Positions 17,222 to 25,616 of a stretch of DNA of 64,000 bases are shown one piece after another; positions within the stretch are counted from its first letter, which is position 1, and the number at the start of each line of letters is the position of its first letter. Under the pieces are notes generated by a model. The model was not told the origin of the DNA and searched no databases. It was given only the letters and a program-made list of their open reading frames with translations. This stretch comes from Halobacteriales archaeon QS_3_64_16 (lineage in GTDB: Archaea > Halobacteriota > Halobacteria > Halobacteriales > Halococcaceae). The DNA lies in contig PXRJ01000001.1 of the NCBI GenBank assembly GCA_003021705.1, positions 1 through 64,000 of the forward strand, given 5' to 3'. A program made the position numbers and the translations under genes.

Positions 17222-18064
17222 TTACTGTTCGACGCGCTCGTGGAGGAAGTGCTCGACTCGATCGTCGAACGCGCCTGGGTTGTCGAGGTTCGCCAGGTGG
17301 CCCGCGTCGAGAATTGTCTCCATTCTCGCGTCCTCGATGATCGCCGCCATCCGCTCGCTTTGCTCACGGACGGCACTCGCCTCGTGATCGCCAGCGAGAA
17401 CGAGCGTCGGAGCGGTAATCGCCCCGAGATCACAGCCCTCGAAGTCGTACAACGCGTCGAAGATCCGAAGGTAGCTCTCGACGTCGAACTCGCCTATCTC
17501 TTCGATTGCGAACTCCCGGATCTCCGGCGTGAGCGCGAGCCACTGGTGGCCCTCGATCGCTTGAATGCCCATGAGCAACTGCTGGAAGTAGGCCTCGACA
17601 CCGATCGCCCTGATATATGAGTGGACGACCGGCTTCGGGAACAGCGTTTGCTTCTGGAAGCCCGAGAGTGGAATCGGCAGCGGCGGGATCCACCGCGTCG
17701 TATCCGCGAGGACGAGGCCGGCAACGTCCTCGGGATACCTCGCGGCGTAAGTCTGAGCGATGATGCCGCCCATCGAGAGCCCACAGAGTACTGGGTCCTC
17801 GGCATCGAGCGTGCCAATAAGGGCGCGGAGGTCCTCGACGAAGCGCTCGATGGAGTAGGGTTCGCTCCCCGAATCGGTCGTCCGACCGTGACCGCGCACG
17901 TCGTAGGTTATCGTTCGGTACTCCTCGGCGAAAGACTGGACTTGGGGGGCCCACATCTCGGAGCTCGACCAGCCGCCATGAACGAAGACGATCGGGCGAC
18001 CATCACCCTGTGTCTCGTAGTACGTCGCAGCGTCCTCGGCGCGGGGCCGTGGTGTGGAGGGCAT
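17222..18064 (-). CDS. Alpha/beta-fold hydrolase
   Basis: 280 residues. The oxyanion HGG is at 29-31, the nucleophile Ser97 in GLSMGG, an acid candidate in LVLAGDHEAS and the histidine in ILDAGHLANLDNP, so the triad is complete. Layout matches the 3-oxoadipate enol-lactonase / PHA depolymerase-like carboxylic ester hydrolases, about 260-290 residues. Start taken at MPSTPRP (18064) rather than the upstream methionine at 18091, which adds nine unlikely residues. It is divergent from the 3-hydroxyacyl-CoA dehydrogenase at 18233, so an ester or lactone entering acyl-CoA catabolism is a reasonable guess, not more. Confidence 0.83.
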   Translation of the reverse strand: MPSTPRPRAEDAATYYETQGDGRPIVFVHGGWSSSEMWAPQVQSFAEEYRTITYDVRGHGRTTDSGSEPYSIERFVEDLRALIGTLDAEDPVLCGLSMGGIIAQTYAARYPEDVAGLVLADTTRWIPPLPIPLSGFQKQTLFPKPVVHSYIRAIGVEAYFQQLLMGIQAIEGHQWLALTPEIREFAIEEIGEFDVESYLRIFDALYDFEGCDLGAITAPTLVLAGDHEASAVREQSERMAAIIEDARMETILDAGHLANLDNPGAFDDRVEHFLHERVEQ

Positions 18065-18232
18065 ATCGATCCGGGATAAGAGTCCCCGCAACTATCGCCT
18101 TCCGGTTTCGAACGCTGAGCCCGATCTAGGTGTTACCCGATCCTGACCCCGGCTCGATTCGATGGGGTTTCGACACCGTCCAGCCGGTTCGAACCTTTAT
18201 CACCGACGCACTCGCTCGTGATGGCAAGCACC

Positions 18233-19423
18233 ATGCGAGTAGACGATATCGAGCGGACGGCAGTCATCGGGGGCGGAGAGATGGGACGGGGTATCGCCGC
18301 GGTCGGCGCGCTCGCGGGCTATGAGGCGACGATCTGTGACGTCGACCCCAACCAGCTCGAGGCCGCATGCGAGCATATCGAGTGGAGCTACGGCAAGTCC
18401 GTCGAGCGAGGGGTAATCGAGGAGGGCGAGGCCGACACGGCGCTCGATCGGATCGAGAGAACGACCGATCTCGAAGCGGCGGTAGGGGAGGCCGACCTCG
18501 TGACCGAGGCCGCGGTCGAACAGCAGGCGATCAAAGAGGAGATCTTCACGGATCTCGACGCGTCGGCTTCCGACCGGGCGATTCTCGCGACGAACACCTC
18601 CGGGCTGAATATCACGCGGCTCGCCGAGGCTACCGACCGCCCGGAGCGAGTGCTCGGCACTCACTGGTTCAACCCGCCGATGCTCATGGATCTCGTCGAA
18701 GTCATCGAGACCGAACACACCGACGCGGTGATCGCCGAGACCGGCGAGGAACTCATCGAGACTTTCGGCAAGACGCCGATCCGCTGTCGGCGCGACGTCC
18801 CGCTGTTCATCGTCAACCGGCTGATGCGGCCCTACGGCGAGGCCGCCGCCTGGCTCGCGTACTACGACGAGGCTGGCATCCAAGAGATCGATGCGGCGAT
18901 GAAGTACCGCGAGGGATTCCCGATGGGACCGTTCGAACTCGCGGACTTCACCGGGGGGATCCAACTGCGCGTCGAAAGCGAGGAAGATCACCTGACGGAC
19001 AACCGGCCGCTCTCTTACGACACCGAGGTCTGTCCGCTGCTCCACGAGCTATACGACCAGGGCCGGTACGGCCGGAAGGCCAGCGCGGGGTATTACGACT
19101 ATTCGGACCAGGACGAACCGGAGATTCCCGAGGCTGCGGGCGAGGGGTTCGATACGTTGCTCGTGTGGGCACCGGTGATCAACGAAGCGGCGAAGATGGC
19201 CCAACACGACATCGCGAGCGCCGAGGACGTCGATACCGGCGCGCGCCTCGGCGGGAACTGGCCGGTCGGTCCGCTCGCGAAGAGCGACGAGATCGGTGCG
19301 GAGCGAGTCGTTCGCAAGTGCATCGAAACCGCCGCGCGCCACGAGCCGATCGCGAAGGTCGCCGAGACGCTTCCCTGCGAGTTGCTCCTCGAGAAGGCCA
19401 AAACCGGCGGGACGTTCCACTGA
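18233..19423 (+). CDS. 3-hydroxyacyl-CoA dehydrogenase (second copy)
   Basis: 396 residues, same architecture as the enzyme at 1639: Rossmann loop GGGEMG at 13-18, HWFNP with a glutamate twelve residues on (MDLVEV), then two C-terminal helical domains (VPLFIVNRL, FPMGPFELADFTGG; and INEAAKMAQ, NWPVGPLAKSDEIG). It oxidises 3-hydroxyacyl-CoA with NAD. Relative to the first copy the middle part after FTGG diverges (GIQLRVESEEDHL), which may mean another chain type. A TATA-like CTTTATC lies at about 18195-18201; that would fit a leaderless start at ATG 18221 (four residues longer) as well. Confidence 0.9.
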   Translation: MRVDDIERTAVIGGGEMGRGIAAVGALAGYEATICDVDPNQLEAACEHIEWSYGKSVERGVIEEGEADTALDRIERTTDLEAAVGEADLVTEAAVEQQAIKEEIFTDLDASASDRAILATNTSGLNITRLAEATDRPERVLGTHWFNPPMLMDLVEVIETEHTDAVIAETGEELIETFGKTPIRCRRDVPLFIVNRLMRPYGEAAAWLAYYDEAGIQEIDAAMKYREGFPMGPFELADFTGGIQLRVESEEDHLTDNRPLSYDTEVCPLLHELYDQGRYGRKASAGYYDYSDQDEPEIPEAAGEGFDTLLVWAPVINEAAKMAQHDIASAEDVDTGARLGGNWPVGPLAKSDEIGAERVVRKCIETAARHEPIAKVAETLPCELLLEKAKTGGTFH

Positions 19424-19485
19424 TCGGTAGAGCTTGGGTTTCGGCTTTCGTATCGGGTGCCGATCGCAGCGAAGTCGCTCTTCTC

Positions 19486-21219
19486 TCAGTCGTGAACGAG
19501 CACGTCGAGCACGACCGGTCCATCGGTCTCGATCGCGTCTTCGAGTGCCGGTTCGATCTCTCCGGGGTTCTCGACAAGCCGGCCGGTTGCCCCATGGCTC
19601 TCGGCATTAGTAGGGATGTCCACCGGCGGATCGAAGTCCATGCCGAGGAAGTCGTACTCGTCTTCCTCGCCGCCGAAGAGGTGCAGGGAGTTGTCTTTGA
19701 GGATTCGGTAGTTCCGATTGTCCGGGATCGCGACGGTGAGATCGACGCCGTAGCGCGCCGCGGTGTAGAGTGTGTGGGGATAGTAGAGATACGAACCGTC
19801 CCCGACGAGCGCGACCGTCGGCCGATCGACCCCTGCCTCCCGCCCGGCGAGGGCCGCCCCGACGGCCGCCGGAAGGCCGTAGCCGAGCCCGCCGCCCTTG
19901 TTCGAGATGTAGGTTTCGGGCTCGAGATTCCAGCGCGTGAGCGCAGCGTACTTGGTCGTCACGCCCTCGTCGACGACCAAGGCCTCGGGCGCTGCCGCCG
20001 CGATGGCGTCGACGAACCGAGCCTTCGAGGCCCGGGGGTCGCCATCGGCCTCGCTGTCGTCGCTATCGTCGCCGTCATTACCATCACCACTATCGCCATC
20101 GTCGCTCGTGGCGGTTCGCTCGGCGACGGCCGCTTTCATCGCTCGGGCCCCCTCGGCCCGCCGGTCGCGCTCCTCGCTATCGAGTCGGGTCTCGACCCGG
20201 TCGGCGATCGCGGTTATGATCGATCCGGGATCGCCGAGGGCCGCAGCGTCGGCCGGCTCGTTCTTCCCGATCTCCCGGGCGTCCGCGCCGATGTGGACAC
20301 AAGTCGTCTCGGAGTCAACTAAGGGCTCTTCGTGGCGGGTAAGCGTCGTGTTCGTCGAGCAGCCGACGAAGACCACGAGATCGGTATCGAGCAGCGAGGC
20401 GACTATCTCCTCGCGCGTCGGGAGATAGGAAACCCACTGGTCGTGAGCAGTTGGAAAATTCACCTCGCAGGCGAGTATCTCGCCATGGACGCGCAGGCCC
20501 GCGACCTCCGCGAGGTCGGTGGCCGCTTCGATGGCCCCGCTACCGCTGCGGGCGACGCCGTCGCCGACGACTAAGACTGGTTCCTCGGCTTCGGAGAGGA
20601 GGTCGGCCGCACGCTCGATCTCGGCCGGGTCGCCGCGGCCGGCCGTAGGGATCGAACCCAGCCGTTCGGGGCGGGCGTCGGTCGAAGCCATCGTGACGTC
20701 GAGGGGCAAGGAGAGGAAGACCGGCCCGGTGGGGGGCGTGAGCGCGACGCGAAACGCCCGCCGGAGGGTCGTCGGCAACGCCGCTACGTCGAGGACTTCC
20801 GCAGAGGACTTACAGAACTGTTCGGTCATCGCTTCGAGATCACCTGAAAGGATTGGCTCTTCGTGGCGGAAGTCGGTGCTGTGATTCCCGGCGGTCACGA
20901 CGATCGGCGCGCCGGCCATGCTCGCGTCGTACAAGTTCCCAAGTCCGTGAGCGACGCCGGGCGTGACGTGGAGGTTCACGACTCCGGCCGGCAGCACCGC
21001 CGGGTCGTGGTGGCTGTGGTAGCGGCGGGTCTGTGCGTAGCCGGCGGCCGCGCCAACGGCGATGTCCTCGTGTAGCCCTAAGATATAATCGAGGTCGCTC
21101 CCGCCGAGGGCCTCCATGATCGGCAGTTCGGTCGTCCCAGGGTTGCCGAAGACGTGAGTCACTCCGTAGTCTTCGAGCGCGTCGACGAACAGATCGGCAC
21201 CGGTGTAAGTATCGGTCAT
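19486..21219 (-). CDS. Thiamine diphosphate-dependent decarboxylase/lyase (acetolactate synthase / benzoylformate decarboxylase family)
   Basis: 577 residues in three ThDP-enzyme domains. The N-terminal domain has FGNPGTTELP and the activating Glu51 in LHEDIAVGAAAGYA. The C-terminal domain has KGGGLGYGLPAAVGAA and the Mg-ThDP motif GDGSYLYYP with DNRNY about 23 residues later. Such enzymes act on 2-keto acids or 2-hydroxyacyl-CoA. The DNRNY end of the motif is unusual and I cannot assign the substrate. Between the middle and C-terminal domains is an acidic insertion, about residues 372-400, of Asp/Gly/Ser. Start taken at MTDTYTGADL; an upstream frame to 21348 lacks family features. Candidates: benzoylformate decarboxylase, 2-hydroxyacyl-CoA lyase. 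Confidence 0.75.
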   Translation of the reverse strand: MTDTYTGADLFVDALEDYGVTHVFGNPGTTELPIMEALGGSDLDYILGLHEDIAVGAAAGYAQTRRYHSHHDPAVLPAGVVNLHVTPGVAHGLGNLYDASMAGAPIVVTAGNHSTDFRHEEPILSGDLEAMTEQFCKSSAEVLDVAALPTTLRRAFRVALTPPTGPVFLSLPLDVTMASTDARPERLGSIPTAGRGDPAEIERAADLLSEAEEPVLVVGDGVARSGSGAIEAATDLAEVAGLRVHGEILACEVNFPTAHDQWVSYLPTREEIVASLLDTDLVVFVGCSTNTTLTRHEEPLVDSETTCVHIGADAREIGKNEPADAAALGDPGSIITAIADRVETRLDSEERDRRAEGARAMKAAVAERTATSDDGDSGDGNDGDDSDDSEADGDPRASKARFVDAIAAAAPEALVVDEGVTTKYAALTRWNLEPETYISNKGGGLGYGLPAAVGAALAGREAGVDRPTVALVGDGSYLYYPHTLYTAARYGVDLTVAIPDNRNYRILKDNSLHLFGGEEDEYDFLGMDFDPPVDIPTNAESHGATGRLVENPGEIEPALEDAIETDGPVVLDVLVHD

Positions 21220-21550
21220 GAGTAGCGATGATCGGCGGCTGGACCGCCCTACACGCAGAACAGAAGGCAGTGAAGTAAATCTGTCCGTGCTACCGACGAT
21301 CGTCGAGGGCGCACCTCGCGAGTGCCCGACCTCCGAAATCGACCACATACATCAGTTGAGAATCGACGCGGTGGTGTTAGCGTACGTGGTTGCCCACCAA
21401 GCGATCACCATGGGTTGAGATTGAAAGGGGCCGACCGGTCGGGGGCTTTCTAACCGTTCTGCTCGACCGCTGCCTTGTTCCAAGCACCGAAGGTAACACT
21501 GCCATCGACGTCGACGACAGCTATATTCCGACCCCGCGAGAGGGAGCTCC
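21220..21550. other. Divergent intergenic region
   Basis: 331 bases between the minus-strand ThDP enzyme and the plus-strand lactonase-like gene. No gene is supported in it. It should hold both promoters; only the right-hand TATA element (21521-21528) is clear. Confidence 0.5.
21521..21528 (+). promoter_or_regulatory. TATA element of the lactonase-like gene
   Basis: CTATATTC centred 26 bases before the ATG at 21551, good spacing for a leaderless transcript. Confidence 0.5.
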
Positions 21551-22351
21551 ATGGTCGAAGCCGACGTTCACGTCGTCGATCGCGGTCACATCAGAACAGA
21601 CGCCAATCGGATCGTCGAGGGCCACACGCGGGCAACGGCCGCCGAACCGGACCCCGAGCTATCGATCGGCGAGGGGCCAGTGTATAACCTGTTGATCGAC
21701 CATCCCGAAGGCGTCCTCCTCTGGGACACCGGCTCTCATCCCGAAGCGGGGAAGGGCCACTGGCCGGCCGAACAGTACGAGGCCTTCGAGCACTACAACG
21801 CGGAGGAGTACCCTCTTGACGAGTCCTTAGAGGGGGTCGGCTACGGCATCAAGGACGTCGATTTCGTGCTCCAGACCCATCTCCACCTCGATCACGCCGG
21901 TGGGTTAGAGCACTTCGCGGGAACGGGTGTACCAGTGTTCGTCCACGAATCGGAGCTGAAGCACGCCTACTACAGCGCGACGCGCCCAGGCGGGAGCGAC
22001 GCCTACATCTTAGAGGATTTCGATCACGACCTGAACTGGCAGGTACTCCACCGTGAGCGCGAACGCCACCTCACCGATATCGAGTTCCTCCACCTGCCCG
22101 GCCACACCCCCGGCGTGGTCGGCACCCTTCTCCGCCTTGACGAGCGAACCCTCTTACTTACGAGCGACGAGGCCTACGTCCGGGCGAACTACGAGTACGA
22201 ACTGCCTCTCGGCGGTGAGTTGCTCTGGAGCAAGCCCCACTGGCGGCGAAGCCTTCGGTGGCTCAAAGACGTAGAACGCCGCCACGACGCGCTGGTCGTC
22301 GCTGGCCATGACGCCGAGGACGTAGAGCGCCTCCGTGCGGAACTCGGGTAG
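21551..22351 (+). CDS. Metallo-beta-lactamase-fold hydrolase, N-acyl homoserine lactonase-like
   Basis: 266 residues. The dinuclear zinc motif HLHLDHAGG sits at 110-118, with LPGHTPG near 178 and a late GHDAED. The spacing, the LLWDTGSHPE front and the absence of extra domains fit the AttM/AiiA group of lactonases, which open acyl-homoserine or other lactone rings. The family name does not prove quorum quenching: many members take other lactones, and a lactone from catabolism would suit this region. Monocistronic by its own TATA element. Confidence 0.75.
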   Translation: MVEADVHVVDRGHIRTDANRIVEGHTRATAAEPDPELSIGEGPVYNLLIDHPEGVLLWDTGSHPEAGKGHWPAEQYEAFEHYNAEEYPLDESLEGVGYGIKDVDFVLQTHLHLDHAGGLEHFAGTGVPVFVHESELKHAYYSATRPGGSDAYILEDFDHDLNWQVLHRERERHLTDIEFLHLPGHTPGVVGTLLRLDERTLLLTSDEAYVRANYEYELPLGGELLWSKPHWRRSLRWLKDVERRHDALVVAGHDAEDVERLRAELG

Positions 22352-22482
22352 GAGATCGACACTTCACGATCCGAAGTATTGGTTTCCTGAATCGGATAGC
22401 TCGCTATCAACTCACCTTCAATCACGAACGACACCTCGCTGGATCGACCGACAATCCTCTTCGTGTGGGGTCGACAGCCTGG

Positions 22483-22490
22483 TTTTAATA
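22483..22490 (+). promoter_or_regulatory. TATA element of acyl-CoA ligase gene
   Basis: TTTTAATA centred 30 bases before the ATG at 22517. It excludes the longer reading from 22463, which would begin upstream of the element. Confidence 0.55.
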
Positions 22491-22516
22491 GCTCCTGTCT
22501 CGTGATATCGTTTGCC

Positions 22517-24157
22517 ATGATGGGGACACCCCTGACGCTCGACAAGCTGATCGGCCGTGCGGTAGACCTCTTCGGCGATCGTGAGTTAGTGACCCAACGT
22601 CCCGACGGCAGTGTCAACCGCTATACTTACGCCCACGCCTACGAACGGATCTGCCGGCTCGCGAACGCGCTGGAGGAGTTAGGAGTCTCGTCCGACGGCC
22701 GAGTCGCAACGGTCGCGATGAACAACTTCCGGCATTTCGAGCTGTATTTCGGGCCCGCCTGTTCGGGCCGAAGCATGCATATGTGTAACATGCGATTGCC
22801 CGACGAACATTTCCAGTACATTATCAATGACGCCGAAGACGAGGTCCTGTTCGTCGATCCCGCTCTTCTCGAGACCGTCGAGGACAACGCTCACGCCTTG
22901 GAGACCGTAGAACAGTACGTCGTGCTCGGTGAAGAGGTCCCGGAGACCGATCTCGAACCGGTGATCGCCTACGAGGACCTCATCGACGGCCAACCCTCGG
23001 AGTATGGCTGGCCGACGCTCGATGAGGAGCGCGAGTGTGGACTGTGTTATACGTCGGGGACGACCGGCAAACCGAAGGGGGTCACGTACTCCCACCGGGC
23101 GATCTACCTCCATAGCTTGATGTCGGGCCACGTCGATGCGAACGGCATCGGCGAGCGCGACTGCGTACTACCAGTGGTCCCGATGTTCCACGCCAACGGC
23201 TGGGGGATTCCCTATGCCGCGACGCTCGTCGGCGCGAAACAGGTCTTTCCGGGGATTCACACCGACCCCGAGTCGATCGCCCGCCTGATCGACGAGGAGG
23301 ACGTCACCTTCTCGGCGGCCGTACCCACAGTATGGCTGGAGATGGCTAACTATCTCGACGATAATCCCGAAGTCGACATTTCGGGTATCGATCGCCTCAC
23401 CGTCGGCGGCAGCGCCCCGCCCGAGTCGCTCATCCGGCGCTACGACGAGCAGTACGACGCGCCGATCCTCCAGGGCTGGGGCATGACCGAGACCACGCCA
23501 CTGGGAACGATCAGCACCCTGCGAAAGGAGGTCGCTTCCCGCCCGCCCGACGAGCAGTACGCCTACCGCTCGATGGCGGGCCTGCCCGTCGCGGGCATCG
23601 AACTGCGGATCCGTGATGAAGATGGAGAGGAGGTGCCCCGCGACGGCGAGACGATGGGCGAACTCGAAGTCCGGGGCCCCTGGGTGGTGGACGAATATCA
23701 CGGTCATCTCGAGGCCAACGAACAAGGATTCACCGAGGATCAGTGGCTCAGGACCGGCGACATCGCGACCCAAGAGGAGTTGGGCTACGTCGACATCGTC
23801 GACCGGACGAAAGACGTCATCAAATCCGGCGGCGAGTGGATCTCGAGCGTCGATCTGGAGAACGAACTGATGGCCCACGACGCGGTCGCGGAGGCGACGG
23901 TGATCGCGGTTTCCGACGAGACGTGGCAGGAACGCCCACTGGCCTGTGTCGTCACCCGGGAGGGGATCGAAGGTGGGAGAAACGAGAGCGGCGTGACGAG
24001 CGAGGACCTGCGCGAACACCTCGGCGAGCGGTTCCCGGACTGGTGGCTCCCCGACGAGGTCCTCTTCCTCGAGGCGATTCCGCGGACGAGTACGGGCAAG
24101 TTCGACAAGAAGACCCTCCGGGAGCGCTTCGCCGAGGGCGACCGGAGAACGAACTGA
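22517..24157 (+). CDS. Long-chain fatty acid-CoA ligase (ANL superfamily)
   Basis: 546 residues. The AMP-binding P-loop YTSGTTGKPKG is near residue 177, GWGMTETTPLG near 321, the hinge TGDIATQEELGYVDIVDRTKD near 413, and the catalytic lysine motif TSTGKFDKK near 530. It activates a carboxylic acid with ATP and CoA through an acyl-adenylate. The closest look is the fatty acid-CoA ligase group with WxRTGDxA-type hinge (FadD3/medium-chain like). Starts ATGATG at 22517/22520. A CaiB/BaiF gene follows 119 bases on, so activation then racemisation or transfer is plausible. Confidence 0.9.
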   Translation: MMGTPLTLDKLIGRAVDLFGDRELVTQRPDGSVNRYTYAHAYERICRLANALEELGVSSDGRVATVAMNNFRHFELYFGPACSGRSMHMCNMRLPDEHFQYIINDAEDEVLFVDPALLETVEDNAHALETVEQYVVLGEEVPETDLEPVIAYEDLIDGQPSEYGWPTLDEERECGLCYTSGTTGKPKGVTYSHRAIYLHSLMSGHVDANGIGERDCVLPVVPMFHANGWGIPYAATLVGAKQVFPGIHTDPESIARLIDEEDVTFSAAVPTVWLEMANYLDDNPEVDISGIDRLTVGGSAPPESLIRRYDEQYDAPILQGWGMTETTPLGTISTLRKEVASRPPDEQYAYRSMAGLPVAGIELRIRDEDGEEVPRDGETMGELEVRGPWVVDEYHGHLEANEQGFTEDQWLRTGDIATQEELGYVDIVDRTKDVIKSGGEWISSVDLENELMAHDAVAEATVIAVSDETWQERPLACVVTREGIEGGRNESGVTSEDLREHLGERFPDWWLPDEVLFLEAIPRTSTGKFDKKTLRERFAEGDRRTN

Positions 24158-24276
24158 ACCGACCCGCCGCGACGAGCAGTGGCCGACCGTCCGGAGCGAG
24201 GCTTCAAGCAGGCTGAGGGCCGGGACGACTGGAAGTGGAACCAGGAACTAAGTCGGGAGCCAGCGTGGCGAGGGGT

Positions 24277-25446
24277 ATGCGACTCGACGGCTGCCGCGTG
24301 CTCGATCTGACGCGATTGTTGCCCGGCCCCTACGCGACCCAACTGCTCTGTGACGCGGGCGCGGACGTGATCAAAGTCGAAGACACGGGCCAGGGCGATT
24401 ACGCGCGGGACATCCCTCCGTACTCCGATCGAGGGGTCGGCGCGCTGTTCGACGCCGTGAACCGAGGCAAACGGAGCGTCGCGATCGACCTGAAGAGCGA
24501 GGCCGGCCGCGAGACGTTCTACGCGCTCGTCGCCGACTGTGACGTCCTCATCGAGGGGTTTCGCCCCGGCGTCGCCGAGCGACTGGGAATCGACTACGAC
24601 ACCCTCGCCGAGCACGACGCCGAGCTCGTCTACTGCTCGCTCACCGGCTTCGGGCGGACCGGCCCCGACGCCCAGCGGGTCGGCCACGACCTGAACTACG
24701 TAGGGCGGGCTGGCCTGCTCGACACGACGCGGAACGGCGAGCGCGAGCCCCCTCGTATCCCGGGCTACCCGATCGCCGACATGGCCGGCGGGCTCTTCGC
24801 CGCGTTTTCGATCCTCGGCGCGCTGCTTTCGCGTGAACTCGGGAACACCGATGGGGAACACGTAGACGTCTCGATGACCGATGTCGTGCTTTCGTTCTCC
24901 CAGCCGGTTTCCTCGGGGATCGTCGCTGGAGAAGACACGCATGGGGGCGAGAGTTCGCTCACTGGGGGGCTACCCTGGTACGACGTCTACGAGACGGCAG
25001 ACGAGAGGTATGTGACACTCGCGGCGCTCGAACCCAAATTCTGGAAAGCGTTCTGTGAAACGATAGGTCGCGAGGACCTCATCGAAATCCATGGCAGCGA
25101 CGATCCCGACGTTCAGGCGGCGCTCCGCGAGGAACTCACTGCGATCTTCGCGGGAAGGAGCCGCGCGGAATGGGAGGAAGAACTCCGGGACGTCCCGGCG
25201 ATGGTCGGGCCAGTCAACACACCTCGAGAAGCGCTGTCGGACCCACAGATCGAAGCGCGAGAGGTCGTCTCCCACCCCGCCGAGGCCCCGCCCCGCGTCG
25301 GTTTCCCGGCCCGAAGCACCGAAGAACCGGCGGCGGGCGAGGAGTCCATACCTGATCGCGGCGAACAGACCGAGAGCGTGCTCCACGAACACGGGTTCGA
25401 GGAGAGCGAGATCGACGACCTCCGGGCGAGCGGCGCGATCGAATAG
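24277..25446 (+). CDS. CaiB/BaiF CoA-transferase family, alpha-methylacyl-CoA racemase-like
   Basis: 389 residues. The family front LDLTRLLPGPYATQLL and FRPGVAERLG are present. GHDLNY gives His137 and Asp138, and IADMAGG gives Asp168. In the characterised mycobacterial racemase MCR the acid/base pair is a His at the same place and an Asp 30 residues on, so both racemase residues appear kept. Racemases convert (2R)- to (2S)-methylacyl-CoA so that branched chains can enter beta-oxidation; transferases of the same fold use the Asp138 position. I favour racemase, but transferase is not excluded. Start chosen at 24277; the frame is open to 24235. Next downstream is a TRAP importer. Confidence 0.8.
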   Translation: MRLDGCRVLDLTRLLPGPYATQLLCDAGADVIKVEDTGQGDYARDIPPYSDRGVGALFDAVNRGKRSVAIDLKSEAGRETFYALVADCDVLIEGFRPGVAERLGIDYDTLAEHDAELVYCSLTGFGRTGPDAQRVGHDLNYVGRAGLLDTTRNGEREPPRIPGYPIADMAGGLFAAFSILGALLSRELGNTDGEHVDVSMTDVVLSFSQPVSSGIVAGEDTHGGESSLTGGLPWYDVYETADERYVTLAALEPKFWKAFCETIGREDLIEIHGSDDPDVQAALREELTAIFAGRSRAEWEEELRDVPAMVGPVNTPREALSDPQIEAREVVSHPAEAPPRVGFPARSTEEPAAGEESIPDRGEQTESVLHEHGFEESEIDDLRASGAIE

Positions 25447-25585
25447 AAGGGTTCGATCGGCAGTCCGACCGGAATCGGCCGAGGCTCTACAGAGGGTGTC
25501 CGAAGACCGGGGTCGTGTGAGAGCCGAAGAGTGAAGCGATGAATCGGTGCTGCGGACGAGCCGTCGAAGCAGCGCGGAGAGAAAC

Positions 25586-25593
25586 AATTATAT
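25586..25593 (+). promoter_or_regulatory. TATA element of the TRAP transporter operon
   Basis: AATTATAT centred 27 bases before the ATG at 25617, supporting that start over the open frame from 25539. Confidence 0.55.
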
Positions 25594-25616
25594 GCCGTAC
25601 GGGTTGTTGGCTGTGT

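Noticed and set aside
18367-20322. Plus-strand frame of 651 codons
   Set aside because: Long only because of high GC; it runs across a clear plus gene and a clear minus gene and is Arg-rich.
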